Part shown: positions 7,983 through 16,968 of the stretch, in pieces
How the letters are laid out: the number at the start of each line of letters is the position of its first letter
Numbering within the stretch: the first letter of the stretch is position 1
Assembly (NCBI RefSeq): GCF_963678185.1
Contig: NZ_OY782757.1
Coordinates: 868,001 to 932,000, forward strand
Direction: 5' to 3'
DNA: 64,000 bases
Source of the DNA: an uncultured Tolumonas sp.
GTDB taxonomy: Bacteria > Pseudomonadota > Gammaproteobacteria > Enterobacterales > Aeromonadaceae
Notes under the pieces: model-generated
The model's input: only the letters and a program-made list of their open reading frames with translations
Database searches by the model: none
What the model was told of the DNA's origin: nothing
Position numbers and translations under genes: made by a program

Positions 7983-9497
7983 ATGGAAACATTACCTGAA
8001 ATTAGCCAGGTTAGGTCGCTTATTTCCTTAAATAAGCTGTCTAAAAGCTTTGGCGGTCATAAAGCATTAAATAATATTTCCTTAGATATATTGCCAGGTG
8101 AAGTTCATTGTTTGGCAGGTACTAATGGCTGTGGCAAAAGCACGCTAATAAAAGTAATCAGTGGCGTATATCAACCTGATGATGGTGCAGAAATACAAGT
8201 AAATGGCGAGTTGGTTCAGAAATTAAACCCCAATATTGCCAGAAACTTAGGTATTCAGGTTATTTATCAAGATCTATCTCTTTTCCCTAATTTATCTGTT
8301 GCTGAGAACATAGCCTTTGAGCTTAACTTACAGGGCTTATTGAATTGGCATCATAAAAAAGCTTTATACAATAAAGCAAAAACCATTCTGGATGAGCTAA
8401 AATTCAACATTGATTTAAATGAAAAAGTTGAAGCATTACCCATCGCACAAAGACAGCAAGTCGCTATCTGCCGGGCATTAGTTGCTGATGCCAAATTAGT
8501 CATCATGGATGAACCAACTGCGTCACTAACTCGAACTGAAGTGAATCAGTTATTACGCACCGTTCATTATCTGAAAAGTAAAAATATCAGCGTGGTATTC
8601 GTTAGCCATCGCCTTGATGAAGTATTAGAAATTTCTGACACAGTAACTGTTATTCGTGATGGCTCTAAAATCGGTTCATTCCCAGCCAATGAAATAACAC
8701 CTAAAAAGCTTGCTGAATTAATGACCGGTGTTGCTATTGATTATGCATTAAAACCAGAAAGAAAATTCGATGACCGCGTTATTCTCGAAGTAGATAATTT
8801 GTCTCGCAAAGATCAATATGGCGATATCAGTTTCAAACTTTATCAAGGTGAAGTATTAGGATTATGTGGTTTGCTTGGCTCTGGTCGCACCGAATTAGCC
8901 TTAAGTTTGTTCGGTATAACTAAACCTGATACCGGTAAAATCTACGTAGACAGTAAACCGGTTAATTTTAAAAACCATAGTGATGCCATTAAATCGGGTA
9001 TCGGTTATGTCTCTGAAGATCGATTAACATTAGGATTAGTATTACAACAATCTGTTTCTGACAATGCAGTTTTATCCATATTAGATCAGTTAAAAAACAG
9101 AATGCATTTCATTGATGACTATAAAAAAATGAAAATAGTTAGTCAGTGGATTCAAGATTTGGATATTAAAGTATCTAATACAGAAAATCCAATTTCCACT
9201 TTATCGGGCGGAAATCAACAAAAGATTGTCCTGGCTAAATGGATTTTAACGCAACCGAAGGTTCTTATTTTAGATGCACCAACTGTTGGCGTTGATATCG
9301 CAGCAAAAAATGGGATTTATCAACTGATTCATAAGTTGTCTGAACAAGGCATTTCTATCTTATTAATATCAGATGAAATTCCTGAAGTTTATTACAACTG
9401 TGATCGCATCCTTCATATCGAACATGGTCATATCATGAATGAATATGAACCTAAAAAGATATCTGAGTCATTCTTGGAGGGCGTGGTAAATGGTTAA
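7983..9497 (+). CDS. Sugar ABC importer, duplicated ATP-binding subunit (RbsA/MglA type)
   Basis: A 504-residue cytoplasmic ATPase with two nucleotide-binding domains. Domain 1 has Walker A GTNGCGKST (a variant of the usual GENGAGKST), a weak signature LPIAQRQQ and Walker B VIMDEP. Domain 2 has the degenerate GLLGSGRTE loop, a full signature LSGGNQQK and Walker B variant LILDAP. This asymmetry is normal for the sugar-type CUT2 family. Its last 8 bases overlap the first permease gene. Confidence 0.92.
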   Translation: METLPEISQVRSLISLNKLSKSFGGHKALNNISLDILPGEVHCLAGTNGCGKSTLIKVISGVYQPDDGAEIQVNGELVQKLNPNIARNLGIQVIYQDLSLFPNLSVAENIAFELNLQGLLNWHHKKALYNKAKTILDELKFNIDLNEKVEALPIAQRQQVAICRALVADAKLVIMDEPTASLTRTEVNQLLRTVHYLKSKNISVVFVSHRLDEVLEISDTVTVIRDGSKIGSFPANEITPKKLAELMTGVAIDYALKPERKFDDRVILEVDNLSRKDQYGDISFKLYQGEVLGLCGLLGSGRTELALSLFGITKPDTGKIYVDSKPVNFKNHSDAIKSGIGYVSEDRLTLGLVLQQSVSDNAVLSILDQLKNRMHFIDDYKKMKIVSQWIQDLDIKVSNTENPISTLSGGNQQKIVLAKWILTQPKVLILDAPTVGVDIAAKNGIYQLIHKLSEQGISILLISDEIPEVYYNCDRILHIEHGHIMNEYEPKKISESFLEGVVNG

Positions 9498-10476
9498 CTT
9501 ATTTAAAAAAAGAATGCCAATGGAGTTTTATCTTGGCATTGTAATCATGATTATGGTGATATTTTTCTCCATCACTACTGACCAATTCATGACTCTACGT
9601 AATATTCTTGACTTAACCGAAGGATACGCAGTATCAGGAATATTTGCACTGGGTCTGTTTGTTGTATTGGTAACCGGTGGCATTGATATTTCATTTGCTG
9701 CTGTAGCCTCTGTGGTGCAATACGCCGTTGCTTCCTTATTGCTGGGTGGCTATATCGATGGCGCCTTCCAAAGTATTCTTCTGGCTGTCTCGTTAGGTAT
9801 ATTTTTTGGTCTGTTTAACGCGGTATTAATTTACTACCTGAATTTGGTCTCCATCATTATTACCATCAGTGTGCAATCGTTGTTGTTCGGTATTTTGATG
9901 TGGCTGACTAATGGGCGCAGTATTTACGACCTGCCTGAATGGTGGACTACGCAACACGAAATATTCCCCTTCACTATCGGCGCTGATTCTTATCAAGTCG
10001 GTTTGCCTTTCCTGCTCATGCTCGCACTGACCGTTATTACTTGGATCATTCTGAATAAAACCAATCTCGGTCGCCAACTCTTTGCCGTAGGCGGTAGTCA
10101 GGAATCGGCGCGTCGAGTAGGTATTCGTGTTGGCCTGATCCATCTGTTCGCTTATGGCTATCTGGGTGCTGCCGCTGCCATTGGCGGGCTGGTACAGGTT
10201 TATCGCATGGGTGAAGTAGTACCAAACGCGCTGGTTGGCGGCGAACTCGATGTGTTAGCAGCCACCGTATTAGGCGGCGCAAGCTTAACCGGCGGTAAAG
10301 GCACGGTGATTGGCACCTTAATGGGTGTGTTCCTGATTGGTATTCTCAAAAACGGCTTAAACCTGATCGGTGTCTCTAGTTACTTCATGAACATTGTTAT
10401 CGGGGTTGTCATCGTGATTGCTATCTCCATCACGCATTACAAAAAACGCAAAGAAACCAACGTTGGTTTTGCATAA
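9490..10476 (+). CDS. Sugar ABC importer permease 1 (RbsC-like)
   Basis: A 328-residue integral membrane protein with eight to ten hydrophobic segments, belonging to the CUT2 permease family. The loop GGELDVLAATVLGGASLTGGKGT (around residues 250-270) is the conserved cytoplasmic motif that contacts the ATPase. The gene overlaps the ATPase gene by 8 bases. Base composition shifts from AT-rich to more balanced inside this gene. Confidence 0.9.
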   Translation: MVNLFKKRMPMEFYLGIVIMIMVIFFSITTDQFMTLRNILDLTEGYAVSGIFALGLFVVLVTGGIDISFAAVASVVQYAVASLLLGGYIDGAFQSILLAVSLGIFFGLFNAVLIYYLNLVSIIITISVQSLLFGILMWLTNGRSIYDLPEWWTTQHEIFPFTIGADSYQVGLPFLLMLALTVITWIILNKTNLGRQLFAVGGSQESARRVGIRVGLIHLFAYGYLGAAAAIGGLVQVYRMGEVVPNALVGGELDVLAATVLGGASLTGGKGTVIGTLMGVFLIGILKNGLNLIGVSSYFMNIVIGVVIVIAISITHYKKRKETNVGFA

Positions 10477-10491
10477 TCAGAGGCTTATGTC

Positions 10492-11538
10492 ATGAAATTA
10501 AAATGGCTCAAACTTGATGAAAATATGATTGGCCTGCTGAGCTTACTGATTGCGGTTTGCGTGATATTCAGCCTGTTAATGCCTGGCCGCTTCTTTACAT
10601 TACAAACATTCAGCAGTATTGCATCGCAATTGCCTGAGTTGGGTTTGTTCACACTGGCGATGTTTATTCCGATGTTAAGTGGTGGTTTTAATCTGTGCAT
10701 CATCGGTACTGCTAACCTAACCAGCTTGCTGATGGCCTGGATCTTTATCAGCTACATTCCTGCCGACAGCGGCATGGTGGTTCAATTTCTGGCATTAATT
10801 GTAGCGTTGGTTGCTGCCGTTATTCTAGCCGTGGTAATTGGTGTTATTACCGGCGCCTTAGTTGCCTATATCGGCGCACACCCGATTCTGGTGACATTAG
10901 CTACGATGACTGTCGTTAACGGCATCGGTATTTCATTGACTAAAGGTGCAGCACTTAGCGGAATGCCCGTATTAGTAAAAGAGTTAGGGTCAGCGACATT
11001 ACTCGGTATTCCGTTACCATTGATCATCTTTCTGTGTGTTGCCGGTTGTGTGGGTCTATTACTGGAAAAAACCAAGCTCGGTAAATGCATTTACATGAGT
11101 GGCAGTAATATCAATGCAACCTATTTCAGCGGTATCAATACACACCACCTGCTGTTAGCCATCTACACCATTTCCAGCGTGCTTTGTGTATTTGCCGGCT
11201 TGATTATGATGGCACGTTTTAACTCCGCTCGTATGGGTTACGGCGACTCTTACCTTTTGCTGACTGTACTCGCCATTATTCTAGGCGGCACCGATCCAAA
11301 CGGTGGTTTTGGCCGTGTTTTTGGCGTGATTTGCGCACTGTTCGTACTGCAAATTATCGCAACCGGCCTCAACCTGTTGGGAGTGAGCCCACACTTCAGT
11401 CTGGCGATGTGGGGAGCCGTGTTAATTATCACGCTGTCGGCCAAATTCTTTAAACAACGCTGGTCAATTAAACGAGCAGCTAAAAACAGTAAACCATTAT
11501 CAAGCACTAAAAATACCCAAATTGTTAGCCACAAATAA
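10492..11538 (+). CDS. Sugar ABC importer permease 2 (RbsC-like)
   Basis: A 348-residue paralogue of the preceding permease with similar hydrophobic layout and the family motif LTVLAIILGGTDPNGGFG near residue 257. Two different permease genes suggest a heteromeric channel, as in Lsr-type and rhamnose-type importers, rather than the single permease of ribose or allose systems. It starts 15 bases after the previous stop. The C-terminal tail is basic and cytoplasmic. Confidence 0.9.
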   Translation: MKLKWLKLDENMIGLLSLLIAVCVIFSLLMPGRFFTLQTFSSIASQLPELGLFTLAMFIPMLSGGFNLCIIGTANLTSLLMAWIFISYIPADSGMVVQFLALIVALVAAVILAVVIGVITGALVAYIGAHPILVTLATMTVVNGIGISLTKGAALSGMPVLVKELGSATLLGIPLPLIIFLCVAGCVGLLLEKTKLGKCIYMSGSNINATYFSGINTHHLLLAIYTISSVLCVFAGLIMMARFNSARMGYGDSYLLLTVLAIILGGTDPNGGFGRVFGVICALFVLQIIATGLNLLGVSPHFSLAMWGAVLIITLSAKFFKQRWSIKRAAKNSKPLSSTKNTQIVSHK

Positions 11539-11561
11539 CTCATCGAATTAACACTGGAATT

Positions 11562-12248
11562 ATGACTATGACTTATATGATCTCCCCTTCGCTGATGTGC
11601 ATGAATTTAATTGAAATCAAAGATCAATTAGATGTTTTAAATACACGTGCTGATTTTCTTCATATCGACATCATGGATGGTCACTACGTAAAAAACATTA
11701 CTTTGTCTCCGTTTTTTATTGAACAGATCCGCCCATATACATCATTAAAAATTGATGTGCATTTGATGGTGGAAGAACCTAGCGATTTTATTGATGCTGT
11801 CGCCAATGCGGGGGCTGACTATATTTGCCCACATGCTGAAACAATTAATCGCGATGCATTCCGCATTATTAATCAGATCCGTAAACACAATAAAAAAGTT
11901 GGTGTTGTTTTAAACCCGGCCACACCGATTGAATATATTAAACACTATATTCATCTGCTGGATAAGATCACCATCATGACGGTAGACCCTGGTTATGCTG
12001 GCCAGCCATTTATTCCTGAAATGCTGAATAAAATTCAGGAACTGGCGGCATTGAAAAAAGCCAATGGGTATAACTATTTAATTGAAATTGATGGTTCCTG
12101 TAATACTAAAACCTTTCATGATCTGTTAGGTGCTGGTGCGGAAGTGTTAATTGTTGGCACATCTGGCCTATTTAATCTGGATAATGACCTTGCTATCGCT
12201 TGGGAAAAAATGACTGCGAATATCCGACAAGCAGAACAAGCCGCTTAG
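11562..12248 (+). CDS. alsE: D-allulose-6-phosphate 3-epimerase-like enzyme (AlsE/Rpe family)
   Basis: A 228-residue TIM-barrel ketose-phosphate epimerase. Motifs: ISPSLMCMNL (start of barrel), FLHIDIMDGHYV and KIDVHLMVEEP carrying metal-binding His and Asp residues, MTVDPGYAGQPFIPEML (phosphate loop) and IEIDGSCN. The SPSLMCM and EIDGSCN versions match AlsE better than housekeeping Rpe (SPSILSAD, EVDGGV). AlsE converts allulose 6-phosphate to fructose 6-phosphate. In this operon, with ribulokinase and ribokinase, action on ribulose 5-phosphate is also possible. Start ATG at 11562 follows GGAA; two later in-frame ATGs exist. Confidence 0.8.
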   Translation: MTMTYMISPSLMCMNLIEIKDQLDVLNTRADFLHIDIMDGHYVKNITLSPFFIEQIRPYTSLKIDVHLMVEEPSDFIDAVANAGADYICPHAETINRDAFRIINQIRKHNKKVGVVLNPATPIEYIKHYIHLLDKITIMTVDPGYAGQPFIPEMLNKIQELAALKKANGYNYLIEIDGSCNTKTFHDLLGAGAEVLIVGTSGLFNLDNDLAIAWEKMTANIRQAEQAA

Positions 12249-12260
12249 GGGGAACACCGT

Positions 12261-13157
12261 ATGGCTTATTACGTAGGTATTGATATTGGCGGCACTAACA
12301 CTCGTTTATTAACCATGAATGAGCAGGATGAATTTATTCTTCGTGAAAACATCCCAACCTCATCTTGGTCAGCAACAGAGAACCCACTGGCAACGTTAGC
12401 GCAGTTGATTAATGCTCATTTTGCGCAGTTAGACCACCGCCCTGCCGGAGTCATGCTGGGTTTGCCGGGTACATTAAGCCGTGATCGGAAAAAAGTATTT
12501 TCACTGCCGTTTATTCAGGCACTCGATAACCGTGAGGTGGGTAACGAGTTAGCATTGCTTATCGACTGCCCGGTCGTCATGGATAAAGACGTGAACCATC
12601 TGCATTTATGGGATCTTTCGCAGCTGGAGCAAATTCCGGTCGTAGCAATTGGTTTGTATCTGGGCACCGGTATGGGTAACAGTTTATGGATAAACGGTGA
12701 CTTTTATCATGGCGCACATGGCTCTTCCGGCGAAATTGGTCACATTCCTTGGCTGAACAACGAGTTATGCTGTCCTTGTGGGAAAGTCGGTTGTGCAGAA
12801 ACACTGACTTCCGGTAGTTGGTTAGCCAGATGGGCAAAAGAAAATATGGCCCCTAACCACACCTTGGGTGATGTATTTACGCATTACGGCACGCATTCAG
12901 ATATTCAGGAATTTATCACCCGTTTGGGCATGATAATCGCTTCAGAAATGAACATTCTTGATCCGGAATATCTGACTTTAGGTGGCGGTGTAATTGGCAT
13001 GCCGGGGTTCCCGAAAGAAAAACTGGTACAGGAAATTAAGCGTCATCTGCGCTCACCGCAACCAGCCGAGGGGTTAACGATCGCCTTCAGTTTACAAACT
13101 GGCGATACCGGCTGTCAGGGTGCGTGTCTCGCTGCTAAACGCCATTTCGAATCTTAG
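12261..13157 (+). CDS. alsK: ROK-family sugar kinase, AlsK-like
   Basis: A 298-residue ATP-dependent sugar kinase of the ROK family. It has the phosphate-binding GIDIGGTNTRLL at the N-terminus, the GAHGSSGEIGHIPW motif, and the zinc-binding CPCGKVGCAET. It resembles D-allose kinase AlsK in GTGMG, LDPEYLTLGGGVIGMPGFP and overall length. Gene order alsE-alsK copies the enterobacterial allose operon. A strong GGGGGAAC site precedes the ATG, and the gene starts 12 bases after the epimerase ends. Confidence 0.78.
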   Translation: MAYYVGIDIGGTNTRLLTMNEQDEFILRENIPTSSWSATENPLATLAQLINAHFAQLDHRPAGVMLGLPGTLSRDRKKVFSLPFIQALDNREVGNELALLIDCPVVMDKDVNHLHLWDLSQLEQIPVVAIGLYLGTGMGNSLWINGDFYHGAHGSSGEIGHIPWLNNELCCPCGKVGCAETLTSGSWLARWAKENMAPNHTLGDVFTHYGTHSDIQEFITRLGMIIASEMNILDPEYLTLGGGVIGMPGFPKEKLVQEIKRHLRSPQPAEGLTIAFSLQTGDTGCQGACLAAKRHFES

Positions 13158-13166
13158 GAGTCTGTT

Positions 13167-14111
13167 ATGTCGGGTAAAGTGTGTGTATTCGGAGCCTTCA
13201 ACGTCGATGTCGTCGCCCGGCTCAGCCGATTCCCTCGTCCGGGGGAATCGATGATCGCAACCAGCAGTCTGATGGGTGCTGGCGGGAAAGGTGCTAATCA
13301 GGCACTGGCTGCAGCTCGCGCCGGCGCGCGCGTACATTACATTGGCAAAGTGGGTTCTGATTCTTTTGCCGAGTTTGCGCAGCAACATCTGAACAATTCT
13401 GAGATCAATGTTTGTACGTTGTTTCAAAGTCAGGAAAAACCAACCGGTAATGCACTGATTTATGTTTCGGAAGAAAACGGCGAAAACATGATCGGGGTTG
13501 ATCCGGGTGCAAATCTGACCGTTACCGCACAAGAAGTTGATTCTTGTTTACCCGTCATAAAAACCTCCGATCTGCTGTTATTGCAGATGGAAAACAATGC
13601 CGATGCCATTATTCGCTTATTGCAGCATGCACATGATAATCAGATATATGTCATTTTGAACCCAGCGCCATTTCAGGTGCTGCCAGATGAAATTTTAGCA
13701 CTTGCCGATCTGTTAACACCTAACGCCCCCGAAGCGGAATTACTAACCGGTATTGATGTCCATGATCTGGTTTCTGCCACCGTGGCAGCCAGCGTGTTAC
13801 ACAATAAAGGCATTAAAAATGTTCTGATCACCTTAGGTTTACAAGGTGCGTTACTGTCGACACCTGACGGACAAACCCATATTCCGGCTTACCCTGCCCA
13901 TCCGGTCGATACCACCGGTGCCGGTGATGCCTTCAATGGTTCTCTTGCCGCCTATTTGTCGCAAGGTGAAAAAATTGAAGATGCAGCCCTATTTGCTTCC
14001 GCTTATGCCTCGGTATCGGTGGAACGCGTTGGCGCCGCGCAGTCGATGCCAAGCAAACAAGAAGCATTAACCCGAATGCAAAATCACGCATCGCTGGCTG
14101 TGGCCTCTTAA
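13167..14111 (+). CDS. rbsK: Ribokinase-like PfkB-family sugar kinase
   Basis: A 314-residue kinase with both PfkB signatures: GAGGKGANQALAAARAGA (about residues 37-54) and VDTTGAGDAFNGSLAAYL near 247, where the GAGD aspartate is the catalytic base. Length and the opening VCVFGAFNVDVV fit ribokinase, which makes ribose 5-phosphate. Its specificity cannot be fixed from sequence. It is the second of three sugar kinases in the operon, each from a different superfamily. Confidence 0.82.
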   Translation: MSGKVCVFGAFNVDVVARLSRFPRPGESMIATSSLMGAGGKGANQALAAARAGARVHYIGKVGSDSFAEFAQQHLNNSEINVCTLFQSQEKPTGNALIYVSEENGENMIGVDPGANLTVTAQEVDSCLPVIKTSDLLLLQMENNADAIIRLLQHAHDNQIYVILNPAPFQVLPDEILALADLLTPNAPEAELLTGIDVHDLVSATVAASVLHNKGIKNVLITLGLQGALLSTPDGQTHIPAYPAHPVDTTGAGDAFNGSLAAYLSQGEKIEDAALFASAYASVSVERVGAAQSMPSKQEALTRMQNHASLAVAS

Positions 14112-14129
14112 TAACGCGGGGAGCCACAC

Positions 14130-15791
14130 ATGTCTGAAGCAATTGTGATAGGGCTGGATTTTGGCAGTGACTCGGTACGCGCATTAGCGGTTCGCTGCAG
14201 TGATGGTGCAGAGTTAGCAACAGACGTGGTTCCTTACTCTCGTTGGGCTACTGGCAAGTATTGCGAGCCACAGCAAAATCAATTTCGTCATCACCCTCGT
14301 GATTACATCGAGTCGATGGAACAAGCGTTGCTGAAAGTCATCGCAGCTTTATTACCGGAACAACGTAATGCCATTCGAGGGATTGGTGTTGATGCCACGG
14401 GTTCTACTCCAGCGCCAGTGGATGCACAGGGTCAGGTTTTAGCGTTACGCGATGATTTTGCCGACAACCCCAATGCCATGTTTGTGCTGTGGAAAGATCA
14501 CTCCGCGATCGCCGAAGCTGAAGAAATTACGACACTGTGCCATAGCGGACAATTTCCTGACTACACCCGTTACAGTGGTGGCATTTATTCCGCCGAATGG
14601 TTCTGGGCCAAAATACTGCATATCACCCGCATTGACCTGTCAGTCAAACAAGCTGCGGTCAATTGGGTGGAACTGGCTGATTGGATCCCGGCGTTACTCA
14701 GCGGCACCACCGCCCCAACGCAAATCAAGCGCGGGCGATGTACCGCGGGTCACAAATGCTTATGGCATTCGGAATGGCAAGGTCTGCCTTCCGCCAAATT
14801 TTTGAATCATTTAGACCCCGCTCTGACTGAAAACTTAGCTTCGCCTTTGTTTACAGAAACCCAAACCGCTGACATACCGGTAGGCTTTATTTCCGAAGAA
14901 TGGGCGCAACGTCTGGGGCTACCCCGCAATGTGGCAATTTCAGGCGGTGCCATCGATTGCCACATGGGTGCGGTCGGTGCAAGCGCCTCGCCGAATACCT
15001 TAATTAAAGTCATCGGCACCTCAACCTGCGACATCTTAGTAACGGATTATGCCACCATTAACCAGCGCGCTATTGCTGGCATTTGCGGCCAAGTTGATGG
15101 CAGCGTGGTGCCGGGAATGATTGGTCTGGAAGCCGGGCAATCTGCGTTTGGCGATATTTATGCTTGGTATCAGCGGTTACTCAGTTGGCCGTTAGAACAG
15201 CTCATCATGCAGTTTCCTGAATTAAAAACGGCAGTGAAACAGCATGAACAGCGACTATTGGCTGACCTGACACAAACGTGGGTAAAAAACACAGATTTAC
15301 AGCATCTGCCTATCGTTTTGGATTGGTTTAACGGCCGGAGAACGCCGTATGCCAACCAACGCTTAAAAGGCGTTATCGCAGGTCTGAATTTGGGCTCTTC
15401 TGCCCCGGATCTCTTCGGCGCATTAATTGTCGCAACCGCGTGTGGTGCCCGCCGGATCATGGAATGTCTGATTGAACAAAAAGTTCCTGTCGATGCCGTC
15501 ATGGCATTAGGCGGTATTGCCCGCAAGTCGCCGGAAGTCATGCAGGTATGCGCAGATGTAATGAACCGTCCAATTTCGGTCGTGGCATCAGACCAATGTT
15601 GTGCTTTAGGTGCCGCTATTTTTGCGGCCGTTGCTGCGGATATTTATCCATCTGTGCATGCCGCACAAGCTCAGATGGCCAGTTCCATAGAACAAATTTA
15701 TCACCCCCAACCGGAACAGCTGGCAGCGTATGAAGCAATATATCAACACTACCTGCGCTGGGCTGATGCAGTCGAAACCTTAACTCATTAA
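14130..15791 (+). CDS. araB: Ribulokinase AraB-like (FGGY family)
   Basis: A 553-residue FGGY kinase very close to AraB over its whole length, including [14 protein letters not shown] at the start, [45 protein letters not shown] and [14 protein letters not shown]. AraB enzymes phosphorylate 2-ketopentoses, including L- and D-ribulose. No araA or araD accompanies it, so L-arabinose catabolism is not the obvious role. Beside ribokinase, an epimerase, transaldolase and transketolase, D-ribulose or a related ketose is a better guess. Confidence 0.85.
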   Translation: MSEAIVIGLDFGSDSVRALAVRCSDGAELATDVVPYSRWATGKYCEPQQNQFRHHPRDYIESMEQALLKVIAALLPEQRNAIRGIGVDATGSTPAPVDAQGQVLALRDDFADNPNAMFVLWKDHSAIAEAEEITTLCHSGQFPDYTRYSGGIYSAEWFWAKILHITRIDLSVKQAAVNWVELADWIPALLSGTTAPTQIKRGRCTAGHKCLWHSEWQGLPSAKFLNHLDPALTENLASPLFTETQTADIPVGFISEEWAQRLGLPRNVAISGGAIDCHMGAVGASASPNTLIKVIGTSTCDILVTDYATINQRAIAGICGQVDGSVVPGMIGLEAGQSAFGDIYAWYQRLLSWPLEQLIMQFPELKTAVKQHEQRLLADLTQTWVKNTDLQHLPIVLDWFNGRRTPYANQRLKGVIAGLNLGSSAPDLFGALIVATACGARRIMECLIEQKVPVDAVMALGGIARKSPEVMQVCADVMNRPISVVASDQCCALGAAIFAAVAADIYPSVHAAQAQMASSIEQIYHPQPEQLAAYEAIYQHYLRWADAVETLTH

Positions 15792-15827
15792 TCATTTGCT
15801 ATTCAGTCGAAAAGACGAGGAGCTATC

Positions 15828-16781
15828 GTGAGCAGTTTATTACAGCAGTTACGCACCATGACCACCGTAGTCGCCGACACAGGCGAATTACCCGCGATTA
15901 AATTGTATTCACCGGAAGATGCGACCACCAATCCATCGCTGATATTTAAAGCTGTTGCCAGCCCAGAATATGCCCCGCTACTGGATAACGTGATTGCACA
16001 AGCAAAACATCTCTCTGCCGACGCCGCCGTGCAAGTCGAAGAGGCTGCCGACCGCCTGATTGTGGCGATTGGCTGTGAGGTGTTGAAACACGTACCGGGC
16101 CGCATTTCGACTGAAGTCGATGCGCGCCTGTCGTTTGATACCACCGCCACCATCGAAAAAGCCCGCAAGCTGATTGGCTTGTATGAGTATCAAGGTATTC
16201 CGCGTTCTCGCGTGCTGATTAAAATCGCCTCGACATGGGAAGGCATTCGTGCTGCTGAACAGCTAGAGAAGGAAGGTATTAACTGTAACCTGACTTTGTT
16301 GTTTAGTTTCGCGCAAGCCCGTGCCTGTGCTGAAGCCGGTGCGTATCTGATTTCCCCGTTTGTCGGTCGAATTATGGATTGGTATAAAGCCAAAACAGGT
16401 GAAACTTATACATCTGAAACTGACCCAGGCGTGAAGTCAGTAAAAGCAATTTACCAATATTACAAACAGCATGGTTACCCGACCGTAGTGATGGGTGCCA
16501 GCTTCCGTAATATCGATGAAGTATTAGCCTTGGCCGGTTGTGACCGCTTAACCATCAGCCCAAATCTGTTGCAGGAACTTGATGCACAATCTGGTGAATT
16601 GGTTCGTTGCTTAGTAGATAACGGTGTCAGTGCCAATAAACCAACCCCTTTGACCGAAGCCGAGTTCCGCTGGCAGCACAATGACGATGCCATGGCGACT
16701 GAGAAGTTAGCGGAAGGTATTCGTAATTTTGCGATTGACCAAGTGAAATTAGAGCAGTTGCTGGCCACACGCTTGGCTTGA
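15828..16781 (+). CDS. tal: Transaldolase
   Basis: A 317-residue class I aldolase of the non-oxidative pentose phosphate pathway, moving a dihydroxyacetone unit between sedoheptulose 7-phosphate and glyceraldehyde 3-phosphate. The signature [12 protein letters not shown] (about residues 25-36) and the Schiff-base lysine segment [12 protein letters not shown] (about 126-137) are present. Length equals TalA/TalB. It belongs to the sugar operon by position (36 bases after ribulokinase) and is probably a pathway-dedicated copy. Confidence 0.93.
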   Translation: MSSLLQQLRTMTTVVADTGELPAIKLYSPEDATTNPSLIFKAVASPEYAPLLDNVIAQAKHLSADAAVQVEEAADRLIVAIGCEVLKHVPGRISTEVDARLSFDTTATIEKARKLIGLYEYQGIPRSRVLIKIASTWEGIRAAEQLEKEGINCNLTLLFSFAQARACAEAGAYLISPFVGRIMDWYKAKTGETYTSETDPGVKSVKAIYQYYKQHGYPTVVMGASFRNIDEVLALAGCDRLTISPNLLQELDAQSGELVRCLVDNGVSANKPTPLTEAEFRWQHNDDAMATEKLAEGIRNFAIDQVKLEQLLATRLA

Positions 16782-16792
16782 GCTTTGTGTTT

Positions 16793-16928
16793 GTCTGGGC
16801 TGTCGGCCAATGGGAATAACGCCACCGACACGTCGTAAACCCATCCATGGGGACTCCGCCGCGCCATCCTTGGCGCGGAGGGTCGTTGACCTTGTTCCCA
16901 TTACCCTCTTTCGGTTAGTCCGCCAGAC
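16793..16928 (+). ncRNA. Candidate structured RNA element between transaldolase and transketolase genes
   Basis: The 187-base gap has no protein frame but contains nested complementary segments. Outer pair: GTCTGG (16793-16798) with CCAGAC (16923-16928). Second pair: AATGGGAA (16809-16816) with TTCCCATT (16895-16902). Inner 8-bp stem: CCGCGCCA (16859-16866) with TGGCGCGG (16871-16878) around a TCCT tetraloop. An alternative pair TGTCGG (16801-16806) with CCGACA (16825-16830) puts AATGGGAA in a loop, so pseudoknot or switch pairing is possible. It resembles no riboswitch I know; a mobile palindromic repeat is the main alternative. Confidence 0.45.
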
Positions 16929-16968
16929 CCGTGCCTATTGTGAATAAATTATTGATGGAGCCCCGCTC

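Noticed and set aside
14130-15791. L-arabinose operon
   Set aside because: The kinase is AraB-like, but there is no araA, araD or araC nearby and the neighbours point to D-ketose or pentose phosphate metabolism.
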